Shown: positions 22,161-35,030 of the stretch, in pieces
How the letters are laid out: each line of letters opens with the position of its first letter
How positions within the stretch are numbered: the stretch's first letter is position 1
Assembly: GCA_022695795.1 (NCBI GenBank)
Contig: MU404098.1
Coordinates: forward strand, 1-64,000
DNA: 64,000 nt
DNA from: Biscogniauxia marginata
Lineage: Eukaryota; Ascomycota; Sordariomycetes; Xylariales; Xylariaceae
Reading direction: 5' to 3'
The notes under the pieces: generated by a model
What the model was told of the DNA's origin: nothing
Databases searched by the model: none
What the model saw: the letters and a program-made list of their open reading frames with translations, nothing else
Position numbers and translations under genes: made by a program

Positions 22161-25100
22161 AGAAATCGAGCTCGACGCAGCCTGCCTCAATCACTTCTTT
22201 TGCCACCTCACTTGTCGCACGTGGGTGAAATCTAGGCGAAGAAATACTTGAGTACTTGCTGCATCACGTAAATCCTGAGTGACAGCAACATCCGGCCAGA
22301 GCTCCCTCCGGATTTAGTCTCACTCCTCGACATGCCTACTGACTTGAGGAACGCTCTAGAAAGTCAACTCCGATCATCGGACCCTTTCGCACGGCAATTC
22401 CAGCCCAAGACATTTCGGGCAGAATGATATTCCGTTTATGCGCCTCCCGAGATATTGACGGACAGTTCTGGATAGCTTGAGGCTTTTATTGAGTGAGTCC
22501 ATGTGAGCGATACGTTCACGAATTAGGTCGATTGCAAAGCTAGAGCCCGATTCCAATTCCAATTAGCGCACTACTACTATATCAACACTACTACTATATC
22601 AATACTTGCTATCGTGCGACGGCCAGCCTATGATAATGGGTGTTTGCGCGTCTCCACTTTCATCGGATAGCGTGCGGTCGCGTTCAGTCATTCATCCTAC
22701 AACGTGGGGAAATCGCAGTGGATGACGGATCGCTTCGTTATCGCGAGATTTCTCAGCGGGGCAGGTGTTCGAACCCTCGAGGCGTTCGGGAGTCCAAGAA
22801 GCGGATGCGATGCTGCAAACCCCTCACTTGGTGAGAACACCAGTCACGGTTCACGATCGTGTGCTACCTACCAGCATGCAGGGCCAATGGTCACAAGCGA
22901 GACATGCTGCTCGGCAACCTTTTGATAACAGGGCCGTATTATTGGCAACAGAGACGCTCTATCACTTGGCAGCCATCTCTCTTCTAGGATCAACGTGGAA
23001 ATGGCTACGAAAAATTATTCAGAGTGGCTGTCAGAACGGTCAACAAATTCTATGGTTTGAAACTAAAGCAACGAAATGGAATGGAATATGTAGATGGGGA
23101 ATACGATAGCTTAAAACAGGTCAGGTCAGCTGGTTACACATCGTGATGCCCATTTTCGGCCAATCGCGATCAAGTGCGAATACAACATGAGAAGTCCTGT
23201 TACCTACTACAGTCTCTCCGGAATCCGATTATCCCCCCAAAGGTGCATCCTACTACTGCTTACGGTGAGCCAGTAAGGTACCAGCGATCTGGTTTCATGC
23301 AAATGTAGGTACAAGAACTCAGCAGCATTAGCTGACGACACTACTGCGTGAAGAGAGACTACAGGATGGGGACGGGAGTGGGCGGTCGGAATTGGAAGAT
23401 CCTGAGTCTTCCACAGCCTCTCTTCGTGATATCGGGGTGCTGTTTCAATGACATGCCGTACCGAGGCCAGTGCGAGGATGAAGACGGGTTTAGGGCTTCG
23501 CTTGACACCAGCTACGGTCCCGAACATCTCCGGGAGAGAAATACATAGGTGCGAAAACAAAAATGGAGAAAATAGGAATATATAGGAAGCCCGGTCCACG
23601 ATAAGCTCGCATAGGCTTTCCCTAAGACATGCCTTGTTTGTGACGGCCAACGACGGTCAATGTTTTAGCTGCGCTTAGAACTAGATCGAACGGCAGAAAC
23701 CCCATACACGCCTAACCCGTCCATCCACACAGAGTCAGCCGTGGGCGCACACCTCCCCGCAAAGTTATACGCTAGGTTATAGTGTATATATGTACGTACT
23801 TGGCTCGGCCGGGATCTGGTCGTAGGGTGAAATTATCCACGCGGCGGCAGCTTTTGAGAAATCTCTCAATTGAAGGCTTGCGAAAGCATGTACCCGACGT
23901 CATCATCCATTCATTCGATTCGACAAGCCGCATCCGGACCAGAACCCGCTTGGGAAAGTTTCCAACTAGATTGAGCAAAGACGAAAGCGAAACAAAGAAA
24001 AACAAAAGCCTGCGGATAGGCTACCTGCCTCCAATAGTTTGCGCAGACGCAGCACATGGCCAGTAGGTATGCCTCAGCACTCTCTTGTGTGTCTAGTTAG
24101 GGCGAACGCAACTCGGCGATCCTCAAGAGAAACGTTTCCTTGATCCCTGCCTCCCTCTCCTCCCTTCCCTTTGAATGACAACAGCCATATGACCTCGACC
24201 ACACCATCATCCTGGGGGCTTAGTACGGTGTCCTGGATTAGTGCGCCTGATTAGGGCTATGAGCTGAGTGCATGTGGTCTCCTAGAGAAAGGGAAACAAA
24301 ACAAGCTGGCCTGAGGGATACTTACGTTCGTCTGACTAACATGGGAATTGTAGAGACACACCAGGAAGATGTGTAGCCAGCCCCGATAACTCGGGCCCTC
24401 TTCGTGTGCGAATACATACCTAATACAAATTACCTACCTATACGGAGACCACCAAGACAGCCTGGCAAAGGATGGACAACCATGCCAATCATTAATTGAG
24501 ACTCGCTATCTTCATCGGGTTTAAAAACAGAAAGTGAAAGAAAAAAAAGGATATATACAACCTAGTGCCTTGACAGTTGCCATGATAAATATGATATGAT
24601 AAAACATTTATACCTTATGTTCTTTAGGTTTTTAAAGTTGTGCAATTAATACTTAGGTAGGTAGTATCTGAGACTTGTATTCCATACATGAAATGTTGCT
24701 AAACCGTAGTAAGTTCGCTCTTATTATTCACTCACGCCTAGTCTGATTATTAATTCCACTCCACAGATTTGTGTACCTAATGTACCGATGTTGCTTGAAC
24801 AACCAATCACAAGCGTGCTCCATGCCCTGTGCCCTAGCAGGTACTTCTCAAGGTACTTGGTTAGGTACTTGCCTGACCAGTCGAGAAATTAGTACCTAGA
24901 CACCCCCTGCCGGGCCTGCCAAAGATACGTAGGCATTGTTATTAGTAGTAAGTGTCCCGTCGCTGCTCACTTCCAGGTTCGTCTCTCCTTCTATCATCAA
25001 CCAAAGCAACACAACAACACCGCATTTCTGCAACAAAGAGTCTCCGTATTGTCACAGTCAAGATAGTCGCGTCAGCACCGCCAAACTGCCAGTCCAGTTT

Positions 25101-25329
25101 TTGTTTCTGCATTTCAGTCCAGAACAAAGACCCAGCCACCGCCATTCCAGCTCCCGAGCTTCGATTTCGTTCTGTGAGTGACTCAACCCCAGCACTGGAC
25201 AACTTTTGCACCCTCGCCACGAGCATCGTCCGCCTGACGTGTCGGCATCACATCCTTTCCATCTATAACGCCTGCTAATCCTGTATCGCTCACCCCTACA
25301 GATACTTATCGAACTACCAAACCTCCAAC
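22161..25329. other. 3.2-kb gene-free stretch between top3 and stb3
   Basis: No gene is supported. It contains an 18-bp tandem duplication (CACTACTACTATATCAA-type) near 22568-22605. The right end from about 24.9 kb is C/A-rich and probably the promoter and 5' UTR of stb3. Confidence 0.5.
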
Positions 25330-26412
25330 ATGGCGACTATGGCATCCGCTGCTGCTGCTCGCGATATCCCCGCGACCTCCTCTGCCGGCCGAGACAACTT
25401 AACTGCTGTAGCGGCTGCTAGGAGCGTCCCTGTGACACGAACTCATCCTCTCCCGACCCCTCCCAACTCCATATCGCCTTCGCTGCCTCCCCATGGGCTC
25501 AAGGCCCAGCTCCAGAAGGCCAGACTCGATCCCATCGACTCCGATCTGGACCTCCACGAAGGAGCCGAACCCAATTCGGTCGGGTCCTACGAGTCTGCCG
25601 GAGACATCACTCCGGCCCTGCTCGCCAAGTTCCATCTCCCAGATATCCTGTTGAACCACGGGCCTTTGGCCATCCGCCATATCATGGGATACCTGACCAC
25701 CTCGGTCCCCGGCTTCGCTGGCATCCCTCCACCGAAGGCACGAAGGCTAGTAGTGGCAGCATTAGAAGGACGTGGACAGGGCCACGGCGTCGAAGGCGCA
25801 GGGGTGGATGGTGATGTGGAATTCGAGAAGGTCGGTTGGGGTCGGTGGGACGCCAAGCGAAGAGACCAGCCCGCTCGAGATGCCACGTCTCGACCGTCCG
25901 GCGAAGACAGCTCAGGCGTCTACCCCACAAGCATCCCCATTTCAAAGGCTACAGGGCGCACTATTGAGCGACCTCGGTTGGCCGCCCGGGCTGTGAGTAA
26001 CAACAACTCGGCGACGTTTTCTCACGATGACCGGGATGTGTTGGAGAACGAGGCCGATAAGATGTCCCTCGATTCTCTCGACGAGCCCGCTTCGGCATCT
26101 TGCTCCGAGGCGCCCGGCGAAGATATGATTATGAATGACGATCCCGACGACGCCACCGATGACGAGGATTGGGCCGCCGTCGGAGCCGCTGCCTTGCGAG
26201 CGGCATCTTATTCCAGCCCGGCTGAGGCTCGTCAGGGCTCACAATACCTTTCCTCCCATGTATATAACTCGGGCGGGTTCCGATCCTTCTCCGGCACCGG
26301 CATGCTTCGGGAGCCACGACTCGACAACATCGATCTAGACGCATTGGCCGCCTCCTCCGATGCGCAAGAGCGCGAGGCCATCCAGGCCTTGCTTCAACTC
26401 GGATCTGTATAA
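25330..26412 (+). CDS. stb3: STB3-family Sin3-binding transcriptional regulator
   Basis: Yeast Stb3 binds the ribosomal RNA-processing element and recruits the Sin3-Rpd3 deacetylase to repress growth genes when TOR signalling falls. This single-exon frame encodes 360 residues. The STB3 core, about residues 94-180, reads LLAKFHLPDILLNHGPLAIR, then HIMGYLTTSVPGFAGIPPPK, then ARRLVVAALEGRG, and ends in VEFEKVGWGRWDAKRRD, all diagnostic. The N-terminus is Ala/Pro/Ser-rich. Downstream lie an acidic segment (DDPDDATDDEDW) and a C-terminal helix (EREAIQALLQLGSV). The ATG follows AACATGGCG in good context; further in-frame ATGs directly after it make the exact start uncertain by three residues. Confidence 0.93.
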   Translation: MATMASAAAARDIPATSSAGRDNLTAVAAARSVPVTRTHPLPTPPNSISPSLPPHGLKAQLQKARLDPIDSDLDLHEGAEPNSVGSYESAGDITPALLAKFHLPDILLNHGPLAIRHIMGYLTTSVPGFAGIPPPKARRLVVAALEGRGQGHGVEGAGVDGDVEFEKVGWGRWDAKRRDQPARDATSRPSGEDSSGVYPTSIPISKATGRTIERPRLAARAVSNNNSATFSHDDRDVLENEADKMSLDSLDEPASASCSEAPGEDMIMNDDPDDATDDEDWAAVGAAALRAASYSSPAEARQGSQYLSSHVYNSGGFRSFSGTGMLREPRLDNIDLDALAASSDAQEREAIQALLQLGSV

Positions 26413-29400
26413 TAGTCATGTATAGACGGCGTTTTAGGGTCCGGACGACTCGGTGCGGTCAATTATGGCCCCACCGGTTTTTGCGACATTCCATCTGAGC
26501 GAGGCGGCGTTCCTCTTGGGTTATCATCATCCGGCATAATCATTTCATCCGACAGGCGGCGTCTTAGGCACTTCACTTGTGGTGGAAACAACATCCACAC
26601 CACCTTTCTTTTTTCTTCAGGACCCAATGGTATTAGAACGCGTTCTCCACTAGTGTTACATTATTTTACGCTTGCATACCCTCGGTTCTATGAGTGGACC
26701 ACATACTCCCTGGTCGCGAGTCGTACGGGGCTTTACCTTTCGTCTCTTATTAGCACTATACGACTTTACGATATCTGCGGCTAGTCTGTTGGTATGTCTT
26801 GTTTGACATACACCGTGGTCGAAGGAATGCCCGACGACCTCGAGCCTGTGGTCATCGTGCGCCCGGTCTCAGGCATTCAGGTTTTATCTTTTCACAAATG
26901 GCACTTATACCCTTTTGCGACGTACATACCCCCTAATAATACCCCCATTTTCGCGGGCAGAAAATACCTCCTGCTTCAACAGCATTCGCCGGGGATCTCC
27001 CGACTGGCACCAACCTCGAGACAGCAAGTACCCAATTCTGCGACGGCGCATCTTGATATACGTTTTAATTCACCATGACTCCAAGGGCGGGAGCGAGGAG
27101 AGCAAGCATTACGTTGGCAGAATAGCAAGGGGGGGAGGAAGATTGGAGAGTATGTCGGAAGTTTGGCATACTTAGCTGGATATGGTCGTATTAGTTACTG
27201 CGTAGACGGCCAGCTTGGAGTGAGGAGGACTATAGAAATGGTATGATATCGATTGAGCTTGAGCTTGGTAAAACGGGATATTGTTTTATTATGAGCTCAA
27301 AAGCACATTTTTGGCAGAATGATCTCCCTCTCTCTCTCCGGTGCGAAGGAAGGGAGAAGAGGGGAAAATAACAAGAAGCATCATTTGGCAACTCAAAACT
27401 CCACACAATAGGAAATGAGAAAGAAAGAGAAGAAAAAAGAAAAAAGAAACCTATATTATTGGGTTTCTTGTTGTTGTTTTTTTGTTTTGGGATGATGGAA
27501 AGAAAGAAAGAAGGTTTGGATTAGCCCCTTTCTAATTCTAACAGTAGCTTCTCGATAGGACAAAATAACACACCACTCCCAGAATGAGAGAGCTTTATAT
27601 CATCCCATTCCATTTCATTCGATCTTCTTGCCCACCTGTAAACCCGAGAATGACAAAACCTAGAGTTTTTCCAATTGCTTTGTGTATTTACTGTGATTGC
27701 GATGTTGCGGTAAAGCTTGTTTATTGTTTGTTTGTATGTGCGTGCACATGTGTATACGTGATGCAAGGTAGGTATAGTTACTGTATTTGGCTGGGGGATT
27801 GGCTGGCTGGGCTGGGCTGTTCTTGGTTAGTGAAGGTGATAATAATAAACTTATGTAGATACTGACACGTGTGTGATGTATATGTATAGACAGACCCCTT
27901 TACGTAAACTCTATTTTTTTTTATTCGTTTCCTCCTCCTCACCGTATTTTCTTTTTCTATCCCTCGCCTCTTATGTTTCCTCCCTAGAGACGTATGTAAT
28001 CAGCCATGTAGCTTGTGTGTAAGTATAACGGAGAATAGCATATTGCGGCGTGTTATAATTATTATTATTGGGGTCTGCGGGTTTAGGGGTGGGCAGGCGG
28101 GCAGGCGGGCAGGCAGCGCTTCGAATTTATACAATTGATGTTTGGAGGCCAATCTTAGGTAGTTTAACAAATTGCCAGATCAATCCCGTCCGTGCTCCCG
28201 CAGCGGGCAATGGAAAGAGGGAAAGGGGGGGGGGGGGTTTATTCTAGTGTACATAGTAGGTACACTAAATAGGCCGATCGAAAAGTCTGGGGAAGGCTAG
28301 GTAGGTGAGATGGTAGTACGTGGACCTAGGTATAGTAGGTGGATTGGCCGGGTGGGTTTTCACGGTGGCTAGTAAAAGTAGGTAGGGAGTATGGGGTCGG
28401 GTAGGTACACAGCGCGGCTGGTGTATAAGTGAAAAACTTGTCTCTGCTGATCACCTCACATCCCCCGGTTTATAACAAGTTGCGCTAGTGCAGGTTTCGC
28501 TCTAGCATAGCCTCTTTTCCTTTTCTGTTTTTGGTGCGTATTTTATTTCTGGGTGTGGGTAGACAGGAATGTAAGCTTGATAGGAAAAAAGGAATTTCGA
28601 ATGTGGAAATTAATGAATATCTGTCTGTGGGGGTTGGCGGTGAGTTGCCGGGTGTTTGGGGTATGCATACGTAGGTAGTGACTGATATACAGGGCCTCAG
28701 GTAGCCCTTGGAGGCATTTCATAAATATAAATAAATGCTGTCGACGGCGATGGAGAAATGTTGGATCCTAAAGTATGTAGAGGAGATCCACCTAGGTAAG
28801 TGGTAGGTAGTTAGTCTGACTGACGCTGGTCTCTCGATGGTAATGTTCAAGGCTCTGAGGGGAACGAAGCTCGTGAGAATATATATACACGTATGCATAC
28901 ATTTCTGTCGTATGTTTCTACGAGTTATGGTAGGTAATGTGGAAATAGGAGGGTAAGGAGGCAGGGGTCATCCGAGCTGGATAATAAATAGACGGTTGGA
29001 TAGAGTGGCGCAAGAATGGAAGACTCCTGGTTCTGGATTCCATGACATCGCTAGAGTGGGTTCCTCTATAGTGAGCGAAGTAGTCGTTACGTAGAGTTGA
29101 ACACAGGATATTCCTCCGTGTTCTCGTAAGGAGTGGGTTTTAGGTGGCTCCTCGCTGAAGTACGAATACTTCAGATAATACGAATAGATCATTCAGGGGT
29201 AACGTGCAGGTATTTTGTAATCGTCCCGACCGACCCCTTTTCCGTTGCTCGTGACGCTACCAGCACCAGCGCCTGCTACCACGACGGCCCTTGCAAACCT
29301 AAGGCAACTTTCCTTCCATCTCATGTGTAGATAAAGGAGAAGTATCAGGTCTCACTATTATTATCGTGATCGGAAGGATAATGTCGATTTGAGCGATGGA

Positions 29401-31316
29401 GACTTTAGGATTGATATGGGAACCTGGAAACTTGGACTGGGAACTTTTAAACGGGCTTAAGCGTGCCGCATAATTGGGGCTGCGGAAGACATAAGCCTGC
29501 CAGGCAGCATGAGACGAGACGATACGATTAAATAACTCGGCAGAGCTCCCTAGCTCTTGTCTTGATATCCCACAAGACAACCACTGGCACGTGATACGGG
29601 ACTCCCTAGAACGGACTTTAGACCGAACGATTCGATGCTCCGCCTGATAAAGAAACATAGCGTAATCAATGTCAAGGAGTCTCTCACCTAAGGACTATGG
29701 GGGCATGTACTAGTCAAGCCTGCATGGGGAAAGGGGGTGTGTTTTATACGTAAGAAGACCGATGGCTATGTATCTCTAGTTCTAGCTCTTCCTGCAACGA
29801 CTTCGTTTGTACTCCCCTATCAGGTCCGCATTGTGATAATAACCCATCCCAGAAAGGGGAGAGCACAAGACGGGTTGGGCTTTTATAATACACTTTTCTC
29901 TTCTTCGATGAGTTTCTCTTCTCATATGTTGTAGAGCAGAAAGTATTGTACGAAAATATCTTTTACCCTACCATGGAAGAGGTATTTTACAGCAGTAATC
30001 TAAGTCCTAAGGATTCAGCTTAATAATTATTCAAGTGCATAGTCTTAGTTTCCAAATCTAGTCCTTAGACACACAAAAAAGAGCATTGATAAAGGGTTCC
30101 ATGTGACCAGGGGGCTAGGAACAGCAATATCAGGTCGAGAATTCTTTAACGAGATTGAAAAGATAAGAAGATATAAAGAGAGGAGAATAAAGGGAGGTAA
30201 AAACATTAACTTGGTCCGGTCTAAGGCCTCAAGCCCTGGCTAGGGTTTTATTTATATAAACCAGGGATTTAGCTCCTTGTTAATTTGATTCATAGTCGTT
30301 ATTTTCTATTAGTCTTATTAACTATCTACATCATAATGAGACTCGTACTTAATATCGTCCCCCTTTTTGTTTTGTTAGATTTTTTCTTGTTTTACAAACG
30401 TTGAATAACTTTTCTTGTGAAAACTATGAGCTTGTTAAAAGCTGAATAATAATAACTATCGTCAAACAAACGGCTTCCCCTCTTTAGTTCTAATTATTCC
30501 AGTTCATCAGGTGCTCGTAATATCAGAACCATCTGCCAACTATAGGATTGTGGCTAGTATTTCTGTAGACTCTCTCCCTTCCGTCTCTTGATAGAAAGTA
30601 GAGCTAGTCTCGCTAACTTGAAACTTTGAAAATGTTACTTGAGGCTTATGTATGCCAGAGCATAGAGAATTCAACCGTAATGTAACTCTTTGAGACTCTT
30701 TGTTTGGTTCAATAAGAAAGTGACATAACTTAGAATTTGTGCTTATGATAAATGACAGGTTGTTTGCATATTATTGTGTGTACCTATACATTGATTATCG
30801 TGCTATATATGCACATCCACGTACGTGACACTCTATGTCGTTTTACAAGGCAAGCAACAGGCTGACGTGGTTACATTTTGTGGTCAAACAGTACATTGCC
30901 GGGTTATAAGTTCAGGCTTCAGTGTGCGAATAGGTACTGCATAGACGATACCTACTACCTTAGGTACCTTCCTCTTGCCTACCTACATTCTAAGGAAGTA
31001 CCAACTGCCTCCCATACCCACCTCCCACCTCTGTGCAGCTTCCTTCAATAGGAGCCTTCTCTTACCCCACGACTCGTAGCTTCCTCCCCCTTTCCCTCCA
31101 GACAGGAGTGCCTACACGAATCTCTTCATCCACGTGCGAGAACCAGGGAATTTCCTAAACCACACCCACTACCGACTTCAGGTTTATCCCCACCCCCGCT
31201 GTCTTTCATCTTATTTGTCCAAATCTGAGGTTTACCTACCTTCCTGGTAATGGAGACTTCATCCTCGCAGAAACACATAACTGTCAGGTTTTGAATCTGC
31301 CATAGTAATTGCTACC
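26413..31316. other. 4.9-kb gene-free stretch
   Basis: No open frame with coding character is found on either strand. The left half (to about 28.9 kb) is pyrimidine/GT-rich with simple repeats, including a 13-G run at 28225-28237 and many GGTAGGTA tracts. The right half, 29.7-30.9 kb, is AT-rich. It could contain a long stb3 3' UTR or a non-coding transcript, but nothing in the sequence proves it. Confidence 0.5.
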
Positions 31317-33361
31317 ATGGAGGATAAGAAGAACGACGACCGGCCTCGCCCCTCGGGCTCTTCCTCTGGGGCCTTTCCCGAGCAGAAGCATCTACCCAAG
31401 GCGAGACAAGCTTACGACAATGAGGCTGATGATACCGATGAGATCAGCGGTAGAATGCTCAATATGTGGCCGGGCAAGCCTCCATCCTGTAAGTTTCATC
31501 GCTTGCCTCTCTCTGTATGCTTTCCACTACATGTACCAGACTAACCAGGTCTTCCTCCAGCTACCTTCTCTGCACCGTCAACTTCAGCAACTATTCGAGG
31601 TCCTTTGCTGGCTTCCAAAATGAACTTCGGCGATCATTCCGAGCGTGGCTTGCCGTTTGTACCTTTCGAGCTCATTCAAAAGTTCCCTTACATGCACGTT
31701 GCCGATACCCGATATCAAGATGAAGTATGTAGGTTTGTCCGACTCTGTAGCTCGTCTTATTTACAACGAGCCTAGGTTGTATCGTACTTCAATCATAATC
31801 TGTTTTCGGGCCGCCTTTGGTACTTGTGAGTCTATCATGCTTCTGCAGCTGGAAAGCCGTGATCGACCTTATTGACTCTTAATCTAGCTTCGTCCTCCTT
31901 GACCCAAGACCTAATAACAGACGCCCGTTATTGCTAGTTCCTAGCGTACAATTCCAGAATTTTCTCAGATTCACAAGCACCCAATTGAACGGCAATTTAA
32001 CCGTTCCTCAGGACGAGGCGGGAGAGGAGTACTTTCTCACATTCGGAGAAGAGGACTCACCTGTCCCCCGTTTCTTGGGTCAAGCTGGGAGCTCCAGTGT
32101 ACTCAAAGTGCTCGAGGACCGACTTAAGACACTATCAAAGGATGACTTGAGTCGGCTTCCCCTCGCCACCATTAAGGCCTACAGGAGCAAAGTCGATAGG
32201 ATCTACGATTCCGTCAAGGGCCCCTTGGGCAAGAGAAAGGCTGAAGCTGCGAGATTCAGAAAAACCGAGCGACAGAAAAGCTACAGTCGGATGATCAAAC
32301 GTGTGCAGAGATATCTTGGACTTCGTAAGCAGCGGTCAACGGACGCCTTTTCGGCCGGTAAGTTTTATAGGTACCCTTCAGTTTGCATCATGATGACTTA
32401 TTTAATACTTGGTCCCGTTAGATCCGTGGGACGTAAACACGCCCGTTCCATACCAGCCGATGGGTTCCGTGCGATTCGTTTGTGTTGACGTCGAGGCTAT
32501 GGAGCGAAACTTGAATAACATCACTGAAATTGGGCTAGCGATCCTCGACACTACTCGTACTGAGGACGTCGCTCCTGGTGTGCGTGGTGAGAACTGGTTT
32601 TCACGGATCGAGACTCATCATTTGAGAGTCGAGGAGTACTCGTCTGAGGTAAATCATAGATATGTCAAGGGGTGCCCAGAGGCATTCAATTTTGGGTATT
32701 TCCCCCTCTTTTATTGACATGAGGCTCATGCTTACAAAATCATAGCACGTCGGTCTTTGTTCCGCTCAAGGAAGTTAGCAAGGTGCTTGGTAAAATCATC
32801 GGGGACAACCAATCTACGGACAAGAGACCAGTCATCATGGTGGGCCACGATATCAAGCAGGACTTGAATTATCTCAAGAAGGTCGGATACAACGTCTGGC
32901 GCCTGAAACAGTTCTCGGACGAGGTGGACACTATGTTTATGTTCCGACGTATGGAGCGAAACATGAGTGGCGGTCGCTTGGAAGTGATTTGCGACCAACT
33001 AGGCACGTCCGGCCATGACTTCCATAACGCCGGCAATGACGCTGTCTACACCCTGCGGGCTATGATCACCATGGCTATGAAGCGAACCGTCGAAGGATCG
33101 GATTTTCAGATTGAGGGCGAAACACCAATAGAGTAAGATTGGCTGATCCGAGCAATTCGCGTGTGTGAACTAACATTATGGCCTCAGTGCTGACGAGTGG
33201 AGTGACGGGGAAGCGGATGATGGCGGTATTCCTGAAATATCTACTGAACCCCCGGAGCCGGCAAGGCCCTTACCTAAGTGTAAGTGAGTAAATGTCTAAT
33301 CATCTCGCATTTGCTGATGGACAACAACATAGCTGGTGGACGTCAAGAAATTAAGTGGTAA
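31317..33361 (+). CDS. DEDDh exonuclease-fold protein (Gfd2/YDR514C-like)
   Basis: Exons 31317-31488, 31561-31724, 31776-31825, 31888-32357, 32422-32695, 32746-33132, 33188-33279 and 33333-33361 give 545 residues. All eight keep frame, but exon 3 (50 nt) and the last exon rest on splice signals more than on homology. If the last donor is not used the protein ends a few residues later at a TGA near 33286. The C-terminal half is an RNase H-like 3'-5' exonuclease fold: Exo I FVCVDVEAMERN (Asp308, Glu310), Exo II VGHDIKQDLNYL (Asp416) and Exo III FHNAGNDAVYTL (His470, Asp475), so all DEDDh residues are present. The N-terminal half contains FELIQKFPYMHVADTRYQDE and a charged helical segment. Yeast relatives are linked to mRNA export (Gfd2) or are uncharacterised; the actual substrate is unknown. 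Neurospora QIP is another DEDDh family to compare. Confidence 0.8.
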
Positions 33362-34018
33362 GTCTTTATACACTTAGTTGGCAGACTGACAGACGCACCC
33401 TCATATCCGGGGCCTGGTCACCATGTGATGTGTCTTATCACCACCATCGCCATGTCAATTTTGCTGGTCGAGGCACACCGCTGAGGGCTGCAATTTGCCT
33501 ATGAGAGAACAATCGAGAGTACCCGATGCTTCTGTAATATGCCGCGCTGCACAACATACGAGGTTCTGACAGGCGGTTTTCGACGCCTTCATTTTTAGAC
33601 TTTATACATTCATGAGGTCATGAAGACCCATGGACGCAAATGCGCGTCTGCGCTTAAGGCTTGGTAGTAGCTATCGATTCAGCTCTATCCTCATCACGAT
33701 GATATGCAGCAACGTCGAGAGAAGAGTTCGCCCTCAGCAGAGGGCTGCGATGTATTGCGAGGATGCAAATAAAAAAGTCCACTGCCGTTTTCATCCATGC
33801 AATATGGGCCCCCCAATTTATATCCATGTGACCTTGAACGCCTTCGCTCCGTTGTAGATGCCGTGATATTATACATGAGTGGGTATATACAAGAGCATCG
33901 AAGCCGACCTTATTCTTGTAATTCGCCGGACCGTTCGCTTACTCGCACATTAGGTATTTTCGTTTGGATGATGCTCTTTTTTCTGTTTAGTCTTTTACTA
34001 TTTCCCTCACAAATGCGG
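33362..34018. other. convergent spacer
   Basis: No gene is seen between the two convergent genes. Confidence 0.4.
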
Positions 34019-34580
34019 CTAGACCGCGTTCTTCTCCAAGAACTCCTTCGCCTCGTTGACCTTGGTTGCTAGATACGGGCTACCGCCGCGGTCCGGATGG
34101 TTCAGCAGCATGAGGGTCCGGTGGGCCTTGCGGATCTTCTCCTTGGTGATGGCACGCTCGCTGTTGAATAGGGACAAGTTAGCGATATCTCGGACCTCAT
34201 CTTTTCCCCACACTTCTCTCCTCCATCCCTCCCTCCTTCTCCCCCTCTTTTGTAGCTCCTCATTTTTCTCGATGCTAGCTAAAGTGCTGGCGTATGTATG
34301 GGTGAATAGACAAGTGTATTGAGAGCTTACTTTAGCGACAGGATCAGCGACGCCTCCTTCTTCGTCATCCGCGGCTCGAATCCGCCCTTGTAGAAGGCCT
34401 TGCCCAGGGCCCCGACTCCGCCCCGGGAGCGGCGAAATGCGACTAGTCCTGCGCGGCCCTGCGAGGAAGACTGTTAGATTCCGGATCTGCACGGGATAGG
34501 ATAGGAGAGGTAGGTCGGGAGGTTCGTACTAGGAAGGCAGCGACTGCGACGCCGGTGCCGATTGCCAGTGCAGAGGCCAT
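34019..34580 (-). CDS. pam18: mitochondrial import motor subunit PAM18/TIM14
   Basis: PAM18 is the J-protein that stimulates mtHsp70 at the TIM23 inner-membrane channel. Exons 34580-34530, 34458-34331 and 34160-34019 give 106 residues, the usual size for filamentous fungi. A single membrane helix at the N-terminus ([20 protein letters not shown]) is split by intron 1. [22 protein letters not shown] leads into the J domain [20 protein letters not shown], and the catalytic His-Pro-Asp lies in [20 protein letters not shown]. Intron 2 is 170 nt. The gene is divergent from rlp24. Confidence 0.95.
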
Positions 34581-35030
34581 CGGATGGGGGTGGAGGATCT
34601 CTGGATTTTTCGCAAAGGAGCTATGGTCTGATATGGGGATTTGAAACCCGCGTGAGCACGAATGAGTGGGTGAAAGAGGGAGAGAGCGTAGAAGGAACTC
34701 GGGCAAGAATAGAATGGTTGGAAGGTGAGCGGTTCAGAGGATCGCAAAGGCGATTCAAAGTTGTTTCTCTGGAAGTGCACGCACCACATGCGTTATCGAG
34801 CAATAAAAACCCAACCAAACCCCACCTCACCTTATCGGTCTGATAGGTACACTAGCCTTATCTTATCGATAAGATACTCACCAAAGCCCGCTTTCCTTCT
34901 CTGAAATTTTTAGATTATCGATTCGGTTCCCCAAGACCTTTCCACTCACCGAGGTTCGAACTATCACGATACCTCGTCCCCTACGCAAGCAGCCTACGTC
35001 GCCAGCACCAGAACTCGTGCTGCCGGCAAG
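34581..35030. promoter_or_regulatory. shared promoter of pam18 and rlp24 with clustered GATA sites
   Basis: The 450-bp spacer contains CTTATC/GATAAG at 34831, 34857, 34862 and 34868. The last ones form a perfect 18-bp palindrome, TATCTTATCGATAAGATA (34859-34876). GATA factors such as AreA/NIT2 bind HGATAR, so this is a plausible control element for either or both genes. Confidence 0.6.

Noticed and set aside
22760..22830. tRNA-like GTTCGAACC box
   Set aside because: The T-arm does not pair over five bases and no acceptor or anticodon arms can be drawn.
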